NCBI GenBank assembly: GCA_937872895.1
Contig: CALMUP010000038.1
Location: 1 to 64,000, forward strand
Origin: an uncultured Verrucomicrobiota bacterium
Lineage (GTDB): Bacteria; Verrucomicrobiota; Kiritimatiellia; CAIVKH01
DNA: 64,000 nt
Direction of reading: 5' to 3'
Part shown: positions 35,965 through 45,333 of the stretch, in pieces
Numbering within the stretch: the first letter of the stretch is position 1
How the letters are laid out: the number at the start of each line of letters is the position of its first letter
Notes under the pieces: model-generated
What the model was told of the DNA's origin: nothing
Databases searched by the model: none
What the model saw: the letters and a program-made list of their open reading frames with translations, nothing else
Program-made: the position numbers and the translations under genes

Positions 35965-36107
35965 CGACTTTCTGGGCCTTGATGCGGGTTATTCGTGCGC
36001 TCGGTGCATGGCTGAGCGTTATGGCATTGGTTTGATAGGGACCGTAGCGTTGGGAGCAAGTCTTGCCAACCTGGTGGTCGGCCGATCCGCCTGGGTTGAT
36101 GGTGCGG

Positions 36108-36632
36108 TCAGGGCGCGGCCGGAGCCTTCTCGGCCGGGGCGTCCTTCGGCGTGCTGGCCTTGGTGATCAGGTCGATCAGCTCGTTGGCGTCCTTCAGCTC
36201 CGGCTTGTTGTTGGGCCAGTCGAAGACCGGGATCTTGGTGGGCCAGCCCGACGACTTGACCACATACACCGCCGGGGTCTTGTTGAACTTGAATGCGCCA
36301 AAGGTCTCCAGCTCCTTCTTGCGGAACGGCAACTGCATCTTCACCTTGATGTAGTCGTCGAGGAACTTGCTGACCTTGCCGTTTTGCAACCCGTGCCGCT
36401 CCCACCAGGTGCACAAGCCCTTTTCGTCCTTCTGGTCGGTCCGGAAGAAATACAACAGGATATCCGCCCCGGTGGCGGCCTGGATTTCCTTGGCCTCGAG
36501 GTAACCCCGTTCGCCGTCCAGCCAGCGGCCTTTGGGGACCTTGAGTTCCTTGGGCGGCGGTTGGGCCAGTGTGGAAAGGGCGGTAGCCAAGGCCAGCGTG
36601 GCCGTCATCATCCATCGCATCGATCGCTTCAT
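36108..36632 (-). CDS. Secreted thioredoxin-fold-like protein lacking the CxxC motif
   Basis: 174 residues. The signal peptide is residues 1-23 (MTATLALATALSTLAQ). The mature part has the layout of PVC thioredoxin-like proteins: ADILLYFFRTDQKDEKGLCTWW, VKMQLPFRKKELETFGAFKFN, KTPAVYVVKSSGW (a cis-Pro-like loop). The active-site CxxC is replaced by C-T-W-W, so disulfide exchange is unlikely. It ends in an Ala/Pro/Lys tail (KDAPAEKAPAAP). The start at 36632 has GGGGG upstream. It lies alone between epsI and apt. Confidence 0.65.
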   Translation of the reverse strand: MKRSMRWMMTATLALATALSTLAQPPPKELKVPKGRWLDGERGYLEAKEIQAATGADILLYFFRTDQKDEKGLCTWWERHGLQNGKVSKFLDDYIKVKMQLPFRKKELETFGAFKFNKTPAVYVVKSSGWPTKIPVFDWPNNKPELKDANELIDLITKASTPKDAPAEKAPAAP

Positions 36633-36766
36633 GGTGCATCCCCCGGGGTTGAGCGGAGGCCGGTCCGGTCGCGGGATGCAGCCGGTGGCCGGGACTCCTG
36701 ACGGTTCCCAGTGTAGGCGGTGGTGGTGAACAGGTCAGTCACAAATTCCGGGTGCGCGGCGTCGGG

Positions 36767-37285
36767 TCAATAGACCACGGGGGCGAACAGGTCGTAGCCG
36801 GTGAGCTTCGTGCGGCCGTCAAGGAAGGACAGTTCGACGAGGAACTCGAGGTCGACGACGGTGGCGCCGCATTTTTCCACGAGGTGGGCGGCAGCGAGGG
36901 CGGTGCCCCCGGTGGCGAGCAGGTCGTCGATGATCACCACGCGGTCGTTCCGGCCGACGGCGTCCTCGTGGATCTCCAGCGTGGCGGTACCGTATTCGAG
37001 GGCGTAGCTTTCCTCGAGGGTGCGGTAGGGCAGCTTGCCTTTCTTGCGGATCGGCACCAGCCCGAGGCCGAGGGCGTGCGCCACCGGGGCGCCGAAGAGG
37101 AAGCCGCGCGATTCAATGACCGCGACCTTGGTGGCCTTCTTTTCCCGTACCCGTGCGGTGAAGGCCGCGACGGCCTCGCGGAACAGGGCGGGGTCGTTCA
37201 GGATGGGAGTGATGTCCTTGAACAGGATGCCGGGTTTGGGGAAATCCGGAACATCGCGGATGGCGGAGCGGACGGACTCAAGCAT
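36767..37285 (-). CDS. apt: Adenine phosphoribosyltransferase
   Basis: 172 residues, the usual length. The start at 37285 is chosen for GAGG seven bases upstream and because the family begins VRSAIRDVPDFPKPGILFKDIT. The PRPP-binding motif is VVIIDDLLATGGTALAA (about 118-134). Also diagnostic is VAVIESRGFLFGAPVAHALG. It salvages adenine to AMP in the cytoplasm. It is the same strand and next gene after the sigma factor, separated by a strong palindrome. Confidence 0.95.
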   Translation of the reverse strand: MLESVRSAIRDVPDFPKPGILFKDITPILNDPALFREAVAAFTARVREKKATKVAVIESRGFLFGAPVAHALGLGLVPIRKKGKLPYRTLEESYALEYGTATLEIHEDAVGRNDRVVIIDDLLATGGTALAAAHLVEKCGATVVDLEFLVELSFLDGRTKLTGYDLFAPVVY

Positions 37286-37309
37286 GATGGACCTCGTGAA
37301 CAACGGCGT

Positions 37310-37369
37310 GCCGGGAGGCTCGCCCTCCCTCACGGCCTTGCTGTTGCGCGGGAGGGCGAGCCCCCCGGC
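37310..37369. repeat. 20-bp inverted repeat in the sigma factor-apt gap
   Basis: The left arm 37310-37329 and right arm 37350-37369 are complementary apart from one position and enclose a 20-base loop. The arms read GCCGGGAGGCTCGCCCTCCC and its partner. No T-run follows on either strand, so it is a palindromic intergenic repeat or an attenuator rather than a standard terminator. Confidence 0.7.
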
Positions 37370-37377
37370 GAGCCGTA

Positions 37378-38217
37378 CTAATGAATCGCCAGTACTCGTT
37401 CGTTTTCTTCCATCATTTCGCGCAATTTGGCAATCGCGGAATTCTGGATCTGGCGGACGCGTTCACGGGTGATGTTGAATTTGGCGCCGACATCCTCGAG
37501 GGTTTCCACGCGGCGTTCGCGCAGGCCGTAGCGCATCATCAGGATCTCGCGCTCGCGGTCGTCGAGGCGGTCGAGCAGCAGTTCGAGCTCGTCGCGCAAC
37601 TGGGCGTCGTTGATCAGGTCGTAGGGGGTGCGGGCCTTGTCGTCGCCGATCAGGTCGCCGAATTCCGCGCCATCGCCGTCGCCGATCGGGGCATCGAGCG
37701 AAGCGGGCTTGAGCGAGACGGTCTGCCAGTGGCCGACCACGGTCGGGGAGACACCGAGTTCGGTGGCCAGTTCGTCGGTGGTCGGTTCGCGGCCGAACTC
37801 CTCGGTCAGCCGGTGTTCGGCGCGGCGCAGCTTGGCGATCTTGTCGACGAGGTGGGCGGGCAGCCGGATGGTCTTGCTCTGGTTGGCGAGGGCGCGTTTG
37901 ATGCCCTGCTTGATCCACCAGGCGGCGTAGGTGCTGAGTTTGCCGCCCTTCTTGGGGTCGAAGCGTTCGACGGCCTTCATCAGGCCGATGTTGCCTTCGG
38001 AAATCAGGTCGAGCAGGGGGAGGCCGTAGCGGGCGTAGTCGTGGGCGATCTTCACGACGAGGCGCAGGTTGGCGCGGACCATCAGTTGCCGGGCTTTTTC
38101 ATCGCCCCGCTTGATGCGTGCGGCCAGCTCGATCTCCTGCTGGGGGGTGAGCAGTTCGGTTTGACCGATCTCCCGCAGGTAGATCTTCATGGTTTTGGTG
38201 TCGGATTCCTGCGTCAT
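37378..38217 (-). CDS. Sigma-70 family RNA polymerase sigma factor (RpoD/RpoS-like)
   Basis: 279 residues with regions 1.2 (IYLREIGQTELLTPQQE), 2 (NLRLVVKIAHDYARYGLPLLDLISEGNIGL, then GGKLSTYAAWWIKQGIKRAL), 3 (LRRAEHRLTEEFGREPTTDELA) and 4 (LDDREREILMMRYGL, then ITRERVRQIQNSAIAKLR). Region 1.1 is absent, so it is more likely a group 2 (alternative, RpoS-like) factor than the primary one, although short primary factors exist. It directs core RNA polymerase to promoters. An ATG nine bases further upstream (38226) is an alternative start. Confidence 0.92.
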   Translation of the reverse strand: MTQESDTKTMKIYLREIGQTELLTPQQEIELAARIKRGDEKARQLMVRANLRLVVKIAHDYARYGLPLLDLISEGNIGLMKAVERFDPKKGGKLSTYAAWWIKQGIKRALANQSKTIRLPAHLVDKIAKLRRAEHRLTEEFGREPTTDELATELGVSPTVVGHWQTVSLKPASLDAPIGDGDGAEFGDLIGDDKARTPYDLINDAQLRDELELLLDRLDDREREILMMRYGLRERRVETLEDVGAKFNITRERVRQIQNSAIAKLREMMEENERVLAIH

Positions 38218-38345
38218 GCACCACAAATCGTGGAACCAGGGAAACCCTTACAGAAATAATTGGAACTTTTTTGACACCCTGCCCGGGCTGGGCGGGGGTG
38301 GCTATGTGCCGGAGGGGGCCACGCCTTCGGCGGGTAAACGCCGGG

Positions 38346-39203
38346 TCAGGTGAGGCGTTTGAAGACTTCGTTCAGGCTGCCGCGGCGGTAGCCCTGGAGG
38401 TCGAGGGTGGTGTAGCGGAAGCCGCACGTTTTCATCAGGGTGACGATGCGTTCGCGGAGGTCGGGGTCGGCAGCGCGGGCGATCTGGTCGGCGGGCAGCT
38501 CGATGCGGGCTACGTCGTGGTGGATGCGCACGCGGAGGTGGGTGAAGCCGAGGTCGCGCAGGCCGTTTTCCGCCTGTTCGACCTGGGCGAGGGCGTCGCG
38601 GGTGATGGCGATGCCGTAGGGGAAGCGGGAGGCGAGGCAGGAGAAGGCGGGTTTGTCGTGGGTTTTCAGGCCGAGGCGGCGGGAGGCTTCGCGGATGTCG
38701 GCCTTGGTGAAACCGAGTTCCTGGAGCGGGCTTTCCACGCGTTGTTCGAGGGCGGCCTTGCGGCCGGGGCGGTAGTCGGTCAGGTCGTCGGCGTTGGTGC
38801 CGTCGACGATGTGGGCGTAACCTTCGGCGTCGGCGATGCCGCGGAGCAGGCCGTAGAGCTCCGTTTTGCAGTGGTAGCAGCGGCTGGACGGGTTGTTGGC
38901 GTACGCGGGGTTGGCGAGTTCGTTGGAGGCGATGATGCGGTGGTTCAGGCCGAGGGCGGCGGCGAGGGCGCGGGCTTCCTCCAGTTCGCGGGCGGGGAAC
39001 GACGGCGAGGTGGCGGTGACGGCGAGGGCGCGGTCACCGCATTGTTCGCGGGCGAGGGCGGCGAGCAGGGTGCTGTCCACGCCCGCGCTGAAGGCGACGA
39101 TGACCGAGTCCATGGCGGCGAGGTGGGTACGCAGCCGGGCGAGTTTCTCCTCCGGGCTGGGCGGCCACTCGACGGCGGCTTCGGGTTGTGGGTGCGCGGT
39201 CAT
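38346..39203 (-). CDS. larE: ATP-dependent sacrificial sulfur transferase LarE
   Basis: 285 residues. The ATP-pyrophosphatase motif is IVAFSAGVDSTLLAALA (about 36-52). SSRCYHCKTELYGLL contains a CxxC pair and AFSCLASRFPYG holds the Cys that is the candidate sulfur donor. LarE adds sulfur to pyridinium mononucleotide derivatives in nickel-pincer cofactor synthesis. No larA, larB or larC is visible in the window, so the cofactor's user is elsewhere or the protein has a related role. It follows copy 3 of the structured repeat at a distance of about 94 bp. Confidence 0.9.
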   Translation of the reverse strand: MTAHPQPEAAVEWPPSPEEKLARLRTHLAAMDSVIVAFSAGVDSTLLAALAREQCGDRALAVTATSPSFPARELEEARALAAALGLNHRIIASNELANPAYANNPSSRCYHCKTELYGLLRGIADAEGYAHIVDGTNADDLTDYRPGRKAALEQRVESPLQELGFTKADIREASRRLGLKTHDKPAFSCLASRFPYGIAITRDALAQVEQAENGLRDLGFTHLRVRIHHDVARIELPADQIARAADPDLRERIVTLMKTCGFRYTTLDLQGYRRGSLNEVFKRLT

Positions 39204-39296
39204 GGGGGAACCATACGGCCAACCGGTGGAAAAGTACAAGGGCGAGCGTGGGGCGGGTACGAGCGGGCGGGGGTTGTTGCCGGTCGTGGCGGTGGG

Positions 39297-39536
39297 TGGA
39301 TGATACCAGGATTCGTCAGGCCGCTTGGCGTGCGGCCGGATTCACGGCGCTTTCTGCGTTGGAGCCGCGGGGGCGGACTAGAGTCCAGCCCCCGCGGCTC
39401 CGCCTTGAAATCACCGCAAATCCGACCACCCGCCCGCTACCTTCATCGCGCTTCCAGCGCGATGAAGGTACCTGACGAATCCTGGTGGTCACGCATCGTC
39501 TCGCTTCGCTCGCCGATCAAACCAGGACATCATCCG
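39297..39536 (+). repeat. Cloverleaf-type structured repeat, copy 3
   Basis: Third copy, same orientation. The closing stem CCAGGATTCGTCAGG (39306-39320) with CCTGACGAATCCTGG (39471-39485) shows one T-to-A change against copy 1 with the matching A-to-T change in the partner arm. The C arm (39361-39374/39388-39401) is identical to copy 1. The D arm (39438-39452/39456-39470) differs from copy 1 at two positions, each compensated. Homology reaches a little further right (a CATTCTCT motif near 39550, cf. TATTCTCT near 19600). The rest of the 39204-39663 gap has a 10-bp inverted repeat (39592-39601/39628-39637) and no gene. Confidence 0.85.
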
Positions 39537-39663
39537 GAAGTTTTCCGTGCATTCTCTCTGACATGGAAAACGGCCGGCTGACGCCGCGTGTACGAGTACG
39601 GTTGCGGGGACCGGTTCGGTGATTTGGCCGTACTCGTTAGTGCGGATCGTTTCTCGTGCCGAT

Positions 39664-40755
39664 CTACGCGGGGGTGTCGAGGGCTTGTTCGATCCAGGCG
39701 CCGCCGAGGACGGCGTCGCCGTCGTAGAACACGGCGGCCTGGCCGGGGGTGATGGCGAAGACGGGTTCGTCGAGGGTTACGTGCAGGTGGTCGGGGTCGG
39801 TGGTGCGCACGGTGGCGGGCACGGCTTTCTGGCGGTAGCGGGTGCGGACGAGCAGGCGGGCTTCGGCGGCGGGTGGGTGGCCTTTGACCCAGTAGGTGTC
39901 GTGGGTGGTGAAGGCGCGGCGGAGCAGGTCGGGGCGTTGGGCGACGACGATGCGGTTTTCGGCGGGGAGGATTTCCTTCACGTACACGCGTTCGCCGGTG
40001 GCGATGCCGAGGCCTTCGCGCTGGCCGAGGGTAAAATGGTGGATGCCGCGGTGGGTGCCGAGTTTGCGGCCGGTGGTGTCGGTGATATCGCCGGGGCGGG
40101 CGACCTCGGGGTGGAATTGTTCGATCAGCGGGGCGGGGCCTTTGCCGGTGATGAAGCAGAGGTCGGCGGTTTCGCGGGCGCCGTCGGTCGGGAGTTGTTT
40201 CGCCTTGGCGAGGGCGCGGACCTCGGGTTTGGTCAGGTTGCCGAGGGGAAAGAGGGCGTGGGCGAGCTGGTGCTGGGTCAGGCGGTGGAGGAAGTACGAC
40301 TGGTCCTTGTTGGTATCGCGGCCGACGCGCAGGAAGAAGGAGCCGTCAGCCGGGTCGCGGTCGATGCGCACATAATGGCCGGTGGCCATGTGGGTGCAGC
40401 CGAGTTGGAGGGCGCGTTCGAGCACGGTGCCGAACTTGAACAGGCGGTTGCAGTAGATGCACGGGTTCGGGGTGCGGCCGGTGGCATAGGCCTCGGTAAA
40501 CGGGCCGACCACCTCGTGCATGAAGCGGTCCATCACGTTCAGCACGTAGTGGCGGATGCCGAGGTGGTCGCAGATGCGGCGGGCGCGGTTCACGTCCTCG
40601 ATCGAGCAGCAACGCGATCCTTCCTTGAACATGTGCAGGGTGAAACCGATCACCTCGTAGCCCTGGTCCACCAGCAAGGCGGCAGCGACGGAACTGTCCA
40701 CCCCGCCGCTCAGGCCGATCGCCACCCGCTTTGTAACCTGTTCCTGTTCATGCAT
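39664..40755 (-). CDS. mnmA: tRNA-uridine 2-sulfurtransferase MnmA
   Basis: 363 residues from the ATG at 40755 (a GTG lies one codon before); AGGGTG lies about 8 bases upstream. The PP-loop ATP-binding motif is VAIGLSGGVDSSVAAALL. NPCIYCNRLFKFG carries the first catalytic Cys region and TADLCFITGKG the second Cys. The product thiolates U34 of Lys, Glu and Gln tRNAs in the cytoplasm. The C-terminal beta-barrel has TIGQREGLGI (here as FTLGQREGLGIATG) and VFYDGDAVLGGAWI, both standard. Confidence 0.95.
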   Translation of the reverse strand: MHEQEQVTKRVAIGLSGGVDSSVAAALLVDQGYEVIGFTLHMFKEGSRCCSIEDVNRARRICDHLGIRHYVLNVMDRFMHEVVGPFTEAYATGRTPNPCIYCNRLFKFGTVLERALQLGCTHMATGHYVRIDRDPADGSFFLRVGRDTNKDQSYFLHRLTQHQLAHALFPLGNLTKPEVRALAKAKQLPTDGARETADLCFITGKGPAPLIEQFHPEVARPGDITDTTGRKLGTHRGIHHFTLGQREGLGIATGERVYVKEILPAENRIVVAQRPDLLRRAFTTHDTYWVKGHPPAAEARLLVRTRYRQKAVPATVRTTDPDHLHVTLDEPVFAITPGQAAVFYDGDAVLGGAWIEQALDTPA

Positions 40756-40882
40756 CACGGATCACCCTACTACGCCTTCTAAAAAACGAACAGTCCGCTC
40801 ATACAGAACCAATCAAACGGCTGTACTATTATTCGGGTAAAACGTTTCGATTGCAAACCCTTGATTTACAGGGTGTTGCGGG

Positions 40883-40911
40883 TTGACGTGGCGCTGGTGC
40901 ATCGGTAGGTT
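40883..40911 (+). promoter_or_regulatory. Candidate sigma-70 promoter for the secreted protein gene
   Basis: TTGACG (40883-40888) and TAGGTT (40906-40911) are separated by 17 bases and lie about 50 bases before the gene start. The -10 box is weak. Confidence 0.35.
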
Positions 40912-40959
40912 GCTTCTCTGTTGATGGTGCTGTTGCGGTAAATGTACAGGAGTGTGATT

Positions 40960-43179
40960 ATGAAGAGTCGTATTTTCGGCATGTTGTTCGTTGCTTGGTT
41001 CGTGGTTGGAATCGCCACCTCACACGCGCAGGTTGGAGGTGGTACGGTTATCTTTTCCAATGGCTTCGAGGGTGTGGAGACGTGGGCCTATACCAACTCC
41101 GGTACGACGGGTTCTGGCGCCACCAACATCGTGGACGGCGGCACGGACAATCCCACCAATGCCCGAATTCGCTCCGGCTCGTTCTCCTGGCAGAACCGCT
41201 CGTCCGGCTCGCCGGGAACGGCGTCGAATATACTGACCTTCGCGAGTGTGGATATTTCGGCCTCTACAAACCGCCAGGTTGTTTTGCGTGTCGCATCGAT
41301 CTCCGGTACGGCGGGCAATGGCGCCGAGCAGTCCGATTCATTGTTTGTCTATGTAGCGCTTGATGGCGCGGCCTTTTCGGCGACACCGGAAATCCGGTTG
41401 CAAGGCAACAACAACGCGCGATGGGGTTTTAACGCGACGAACTTCATTCAGATTCTGGCCGGGTCGACGGTTTCAAACAATGCGCCACAAGGCGGTGGGG
41501 CCAATATCAACAATTACGGTTCGCTCGCGATCGATCTTCCGAACAGCGCGACCTCGGTGGCGGTTCGCGTGATTACCCGAAACAATGATGCGGCCGAAAT
41601 CTGGTGCATCGACGATGTGGAGATCCACGCGAATGCCCCCGGCTGGATCGGCCCCTCGGAGAATCCTCCCTCCGTGATTGTCACTACGGCGGACAATACG
41701 GTTCCTTTTGCCACGACAACGTTTGACGTCGAAGGAACGGCGAATACCAACACCGTGGGTGATTTGATCTGGACCAACGCCCTGGCTGGCGCCAGCGGGG
41801 TGGAGCCCGCCGCAGCTTCGTGGACGATCACCGCGGTTCCCTTGGCGGTCGGCACGAACATCATTGTCGTGCGTGGTACCAATACGGCAGGGGTTTCCTC
41901 GCAGGACTCCGTCACGGTGATCCGCCAACCTTCGCCCCCGCCTGCGGTAACGATTACGACGCCGGTGCAATCGGTGGTCAATGCGATCAGCTCCATCGAC
42001 ATCCAGGGAACGGCCAATGCGGAAACCGTCGGCGAGTTGGGTTGGACCAATGCGCTGACCGGTGCGGCGGGAACGATTCCGGTCGCGGCGAGCTGGACCG
42101 TTCCCGGTGTCGCGCTCTCCGTGGGCGCCAATGCGATCACCGTGCGCGGCAGCAACGCCTTCGGCACGGTGGTGAGCTCCAGCGTAACGATCACCCGCGA
42201 TGCCCCGGTCCTTCCGGTTGGCACGAATGTTCAGGTTCGCCAAGGGTTTGAGGTCGGTGATACCTGGCCGATCCTGGCCGGTGGCGGGTTTGCCTCGACG
42301 GAAACCGGTGCGGCCTATACGCCGGCCAATGCCTTGATCCGCACGGGCACCAGCTCGTGGCAGAGCGTTGGTTCGGCCACCAACACCCTGGACCTCGACG
42401 CGATCTCCATCGCCGGCAAAACCGACGTGGTGGTGTCGGTCCGTCTGGCCAGCATATCCGTGAACGGCTCGAATGGCGCGGATGCCGGCGACCAGGTGCG
42501 TGTATTCGTTTCGCTCGACGGCGCGGCTTATGCCGACGCCCAGACGGTGGTGCGCGGCAACTCCAACGCCCGCTGGGGCTACGACGCGGTTTGGGTTGCG
42601 AACCGGATTGTCGAGGCGACCCCGCCCAACACGAACGTCGCTACGGCTGGCACAAGCACGAACAACTACGCGCAGATCCGCCTGTTTGTGCCGTCAACGG
42701 CCACGTCGGTTGCGGTACGCGTGGTGGCGATCAATAACGCCCCGGAAGAGATCTGGGCGATCGACGACATCGAGTTGCTTTCCAGCGACATCGAGACCGG
42801 CGGTAGCGGTTTCAGCCAGGAGCAGGAGGATTGGATCGTGGCGAACTGGGGTTCCATCGGTGCATATCCCGGCGATGGCGTGGACAGCGATCTGGACGGT
42901 TACCTGAACGTCGAGGAATTCATCGCCGGAACCAATCCGACGGATGACACGTCCTTCTTCGAGGTGAGCAACCTGACCGCTTCGGGCAGTCCCTCGGTGG
43001 TGATCACGCCGTCGGTGACCGGCCGCGTGTACGATGTCGAGGCCACCGCGAACCTGATCGCGGGCTCCTGGACGGTGATCGCCACGAACGTGCCCGGCAC
43101 GGGTGCCTCGCTGAACATTCCCGACACGGCCGGAGCCACCTCGCGCGCCTACCGCGTGGTGGTTGAATTGGCCCCGTAA
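40960..43179 (+). CDS. Large secreted modular protein with duplicated beta-sandwich and Ig-like domains
   Basis: 739 residues; the ATG at 40960 is selected because AGGAG lies 8 bases upstream. Signal peptide 1-23, ending ATSHA. Modules: a beta-sandwich of about 190 residues starting IFSNGFEGVETW; two Ig-like domains of about 90 residues (each with TFDVEGTAN or SIDIQGTAN and a VGTNIIVVRGTN-like end); a second copy of the first module from QVRQGFEVGDTW; a calcium-binding loop DGVDSDLDGYLNVEEF near 645; and a 65-residue C-terminal beta domain. No membrane anchor or PEP-CTERM tail is seen. It is probably an extracellular or surface protein, perhaps carbohydrate-binding. An intrinsic terminator follows. 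Confidence 0.82.
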   Translation: MKSRIFGMLFVAWFVVGIATSHAQVGGGTVIFSNGFEGVETWAYTNSGTTGSGATNIVDGGTDNPTNARIRSGSFSWQNRSSGSPGTASNILTFASVDISASTNRQVVLRVASISGTAGNGAEQSDSLFVYVALDGAAFSATPEIRLQGNNNARWGFNATNFIQILAGSTVSNNAPQGGGANINNYGSLAIDLPNSATSVAVRVITRNNDAAEIWCIDDVEIHANAPGWIGPSENPPSVIVTTADNTVPFATTTFDVEGTANTNTVGDLIWTNALAGASGVEPAAASWTITAVPLAVGTNIIVVRGTNTAGVSSQDSVTVIRQPSPPPAVTITTPVQSVVNAISSIDIQGTANAETVGELGWTNALTGAAGTIPVAASWTVPGVALSVGANAITVRGSNAFGTVVSSSVTITRDAPVLPVGTNVQVRQGFEVGDTWPILAGGGFASTETGAAYTPANALIRTGTSSWQSVGSATNTLDLDAISIAGKTDVVVSVRLASISVNGSNGADAGDQVRVFVSLDGAAYADAQTVVRGNSNARWGYDAVWVANRIVEATPPNTNVATAGTSTNNYAQIRLFVPSTATSVAVRVVAINNAPEEIWAIDDIELLSSDIETGGSGFSQEQEDWIVANWGSIGAYPGDGVDSDLDGYLNVEEFIAGTNPTDDTSFFEVSNLTASGSPSVVITPSVTGRVYDVEATANLIAGSWTVIATNVPGTGASLNIPDTAGATSRAYRVVVELAP

Positions 43180-43203
43180 TCGGCGTCGTCCTGATCGATG
43201 CAA

Positions 43204-43240
43204 CCCGCGTCCGGCCTTCTGCCGGGCGCGGGTTTTTTTT
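43204..43240 (+). terminator. Intrinsic terminator after the secreted protein gene
   Basis: CCCGCG (43204-43209) then CCGGC pair with GCCGG and CGCGGG across a short CTTCT loop, followed by eight T. It sits 25 bp after the stop codon. Confidence 0.9.
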
Positions 43241-43494
43241 GGTGTGCGGCGTGTTGACCGTGCGGTGGCGTGCGGGTTAAGCCAGAATTCAGGAATTCAA
43301 ACCGCTGATGTCGCCGATGTGCACGGATGGCTTTGCGTTGCGCGATCATGACCCCGCATCATTTCGTGCACCATCCTTGAATAGATGGGTCTTATCACCC
43401 TTTCCATCTGCGCAATCCGCGGTTCATGAATCCAGGTTTTCGGTTTAAGCGGAGGAGGGTTGATGGAATGGAGCGAACCGCCTAGGATGACCGC
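43241..43494. other. Intergenic spacer with a degenerate repeat remnant
   Basis: No gene is seen. Near 43405-43435 the phrase ATCTGCGCAATCCGCGGTTC resembles the CGCGGATT-type spacer repeats found at 45050-45300 and 49080-49420. AGGA at 43484-43487 is the ribosome-binding site of the glycerol kinase gene. Confidence 0.5.
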
Positions 43495-44973
43495 ATGATG
43501 CGGTACCTGTTGGCCTTGGATCAGGGGACGACGAGTTCACGGGCGGTGCTGGTGGACGAGACCGGGCGGATGTCCACCCCGGCGCAGCGGGAGTTCGCCC
43601 AGCATTTCCCGCAGCCGGGCTGGGTGGAGCATGACCCGGAGGAGATCTGGGCGACCCAGCTCGAAACCGCGCGCCGCGTGGTGGCGGCGATTCCCGGCGA
43701 CCAGCTCGCCGCGATCGGCCTGACCAACCAGCGCGAGACGACGGTGATCTGGAACCGCCGCACCGGTATCCCGGTCGCCCCCGCCATCGTCTGGCAGGAT
43801 CGCCGCACCGCCGAGGTCTGCGCGGCCCTGCGCGCCGAGGGGCACGAGGCGGAGGTCCGCGCTAAAACCGGCCTGCTGCTGGATCCGTATTTCTCCGCGA
43901 CCAAGATCCGCTGGCTGCTGGATCACGTGCCGGGTGCGCGAGCGGCGGCGGAGCGCGGCGAACTCGCCTTCGGCACCATCGACACCTGGCTGGTCTGGAA
44001 GCTCACGCGCGGGGCGCGCCATGTGACCGATCCGTCCAACGCCAGCCGCACGCTGCTGTTCAATATCCATACGATGGACTGGGACGAAACGTTGCTCGAC
44101 GTGTTCGGGGTACCGCGGTCGCTGCTGCCCGAGGTGGTGCCGAACCACGGGGCGATCGGCGTGGCGGACCCGGCGTGGTTCGGCCGCGCGGTACCGATCA
44201 CCGGCATGGCCGGCGACCAGCAAGCGGCGTTGTTCGGGCAGGCGTGTTTCACGCCGGGTCTGATCAAGAACACCTACGGGACGGGGTGTTTCCTGCTGCT
44301 CAACACCGGTGGGCGGCCGATGGATTCGGCGCACCAGCTCCTGACCACGGTGGCGTGGCGCGGCGCGGAGACGGCGTATGCGCTGGAGGGCAGCGTGTTC
44401 ACCGGTGGGTCGGTGGTGCAGTGGTTGCGCGACGGGCTGGGGTTGATCCGGCATTCGTCGGACGTCGAGGCGCTCGCCGCGTCGGTGCCGGATGCGGGTG
44501 GGGTCGTGCTGGTGCCGGCCTTCACCGGGCTCGGGGCGCCAGTGTGGGATCCGACCGCCCGCGGCCTCGTGATCGGATTGACGCGCGGCACCACGGCGGG
44601 ACACCTCGCGCGTGCCGCGGTGGAGAGTATCGCGTTCCAGGTCGCCGATGTGGTCGAGGCGATGGTGCGGGACAGCGCGGTGGAGCTTGCCGAGTTGCGG
44701 GTCGATGGCGGTGCGTCGGTCAACGACCGGCTGATGCAGTTCCAGGCCGACCTGCTCGGACGGCCGGTGGTGCGGCCGGCGGTGGTCGAGTCGACGGCGA
44801 TGGGCGCGGCATTTCTCGCCGGGCTCGGCGCGGGGATCTGGAGCGGGACGGCGGAGCTCGCGGGGTTGTGGAAACCGGCGCGCCGGTTCGAACCCGCGAT
44901 GTGCGAGGCCGAGCGCACCGAGCGACGTGCGCGGTGGTGCAAGGCCCGCGACCGCGCGATGTATTGGGCGTAA
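43495..44973 (+). CDS. glpK: Glycerol kinase
   Basis: 492 residues, FGGY kinase family; phosphorylates glycerol to glycerol 3-phosphate. The N-terminal ATPase signature [20 protein letters not shown] is present. Further motifs are [52 protein letters not shown] and, near the C-terminus, [22 protein letters not shown] and [16 protein letters not shown]. Length matches the family. It stands alone, with no glpF, glpD or regulator next to it. AGGA lies 7 bases before the start. Confidence 0.96.
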   Translation: MMRYLLALDQGTTSSRAVLVDETGRMSTPAQREFAQHFPQPGWVEHDPEEIWATQLETARRVVAAIPGDQLAAIGLTNQRETTVIWNRRTGIPVAPAIVWQDRRTAEVCAALRAEGHEAEVRAKTGLLLDPYFSATKIRWLLDHVPGARAAAERGELAFGTIDTWLVWKLTRGARHVTDPSNASRTLLFNIHTMDWDETLLDVFGVPRSLLPEVVPNHGAIGVADPAWFGRAVPITGMAGDQQAALFGQACFTPGLIKNTYGTGCFLLLNTGGRPMDSAHQLLTTVAWRGAETAYALEGSVFTGGSVVQWLRDGLGLIRHSSDVEALAASVPDAGGVVLVPAFTGLGAPVWDPTARGLVIGLTRGTTAGHLARAAVESIAFQVADVVEAMVRDSAVELAELRVDGGASVNDRLMQFQADLLGRPVVRPAVVESTAMGAAFLAGLGAGIWSGTAELAGLWKPARRFEPAMCEAERTERRARWCKARDRAMYWA

Positions 44974-45333
44974 TGGATGGCCTTCGACGCGCGCCGTGTG
45001 CATGCCGGAATCGAATGCACCACGGATGGACACCGATGGGGGATGAATGCCATGGGACCGTTCAACACGCCACGCCCTGCATCCGTGTTGATGTCTACTG
45101 CCGACAAGGAAGAACCGCGGATTACGCGGAAAACGCGGATGGGAGCGAGATGAAACGCGTCCGGTCATCGGTTTCCGGGGATACCCCTGCGCCAACAGGC
45201 GTGAACAGATAGAATCTCCATCCACGACATTCGCGGTTCCACCATCTGCATCCGTGTTGATCCGTGTGTATCCGTGGTTCCACCTTCTGAATGCGGTGTT
45301 GATCCTTCACCGCGTTCATCCGGCAGCGATGGA
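44974..45333. repeat. Spacer rich in CACGGAT / CGCGGATT repeats
   Basis: No gene is seen in this 360-bp gap. It has phrases such as ACCACGGATGGACACCGATG (about 45016), AACCGCGGATTACGCGG (about 45114) and, in the opposite orientation, GCATCCGTGTTGATCCGTG and TATCCGTGGTTCCACC (45250-45290). The two orientations make an imperfect inverted arrangement. Similar phrases recur at 49080-49420 and 62568-62600. Confidence 0.65.

Noticed and set aside
40960-43179. Possible PEP-CTERM substrate of the exosortase
   Set aside because: The C-terminus (RVVVELAP) has no PEP motif, hydrophobic helix or basic end.
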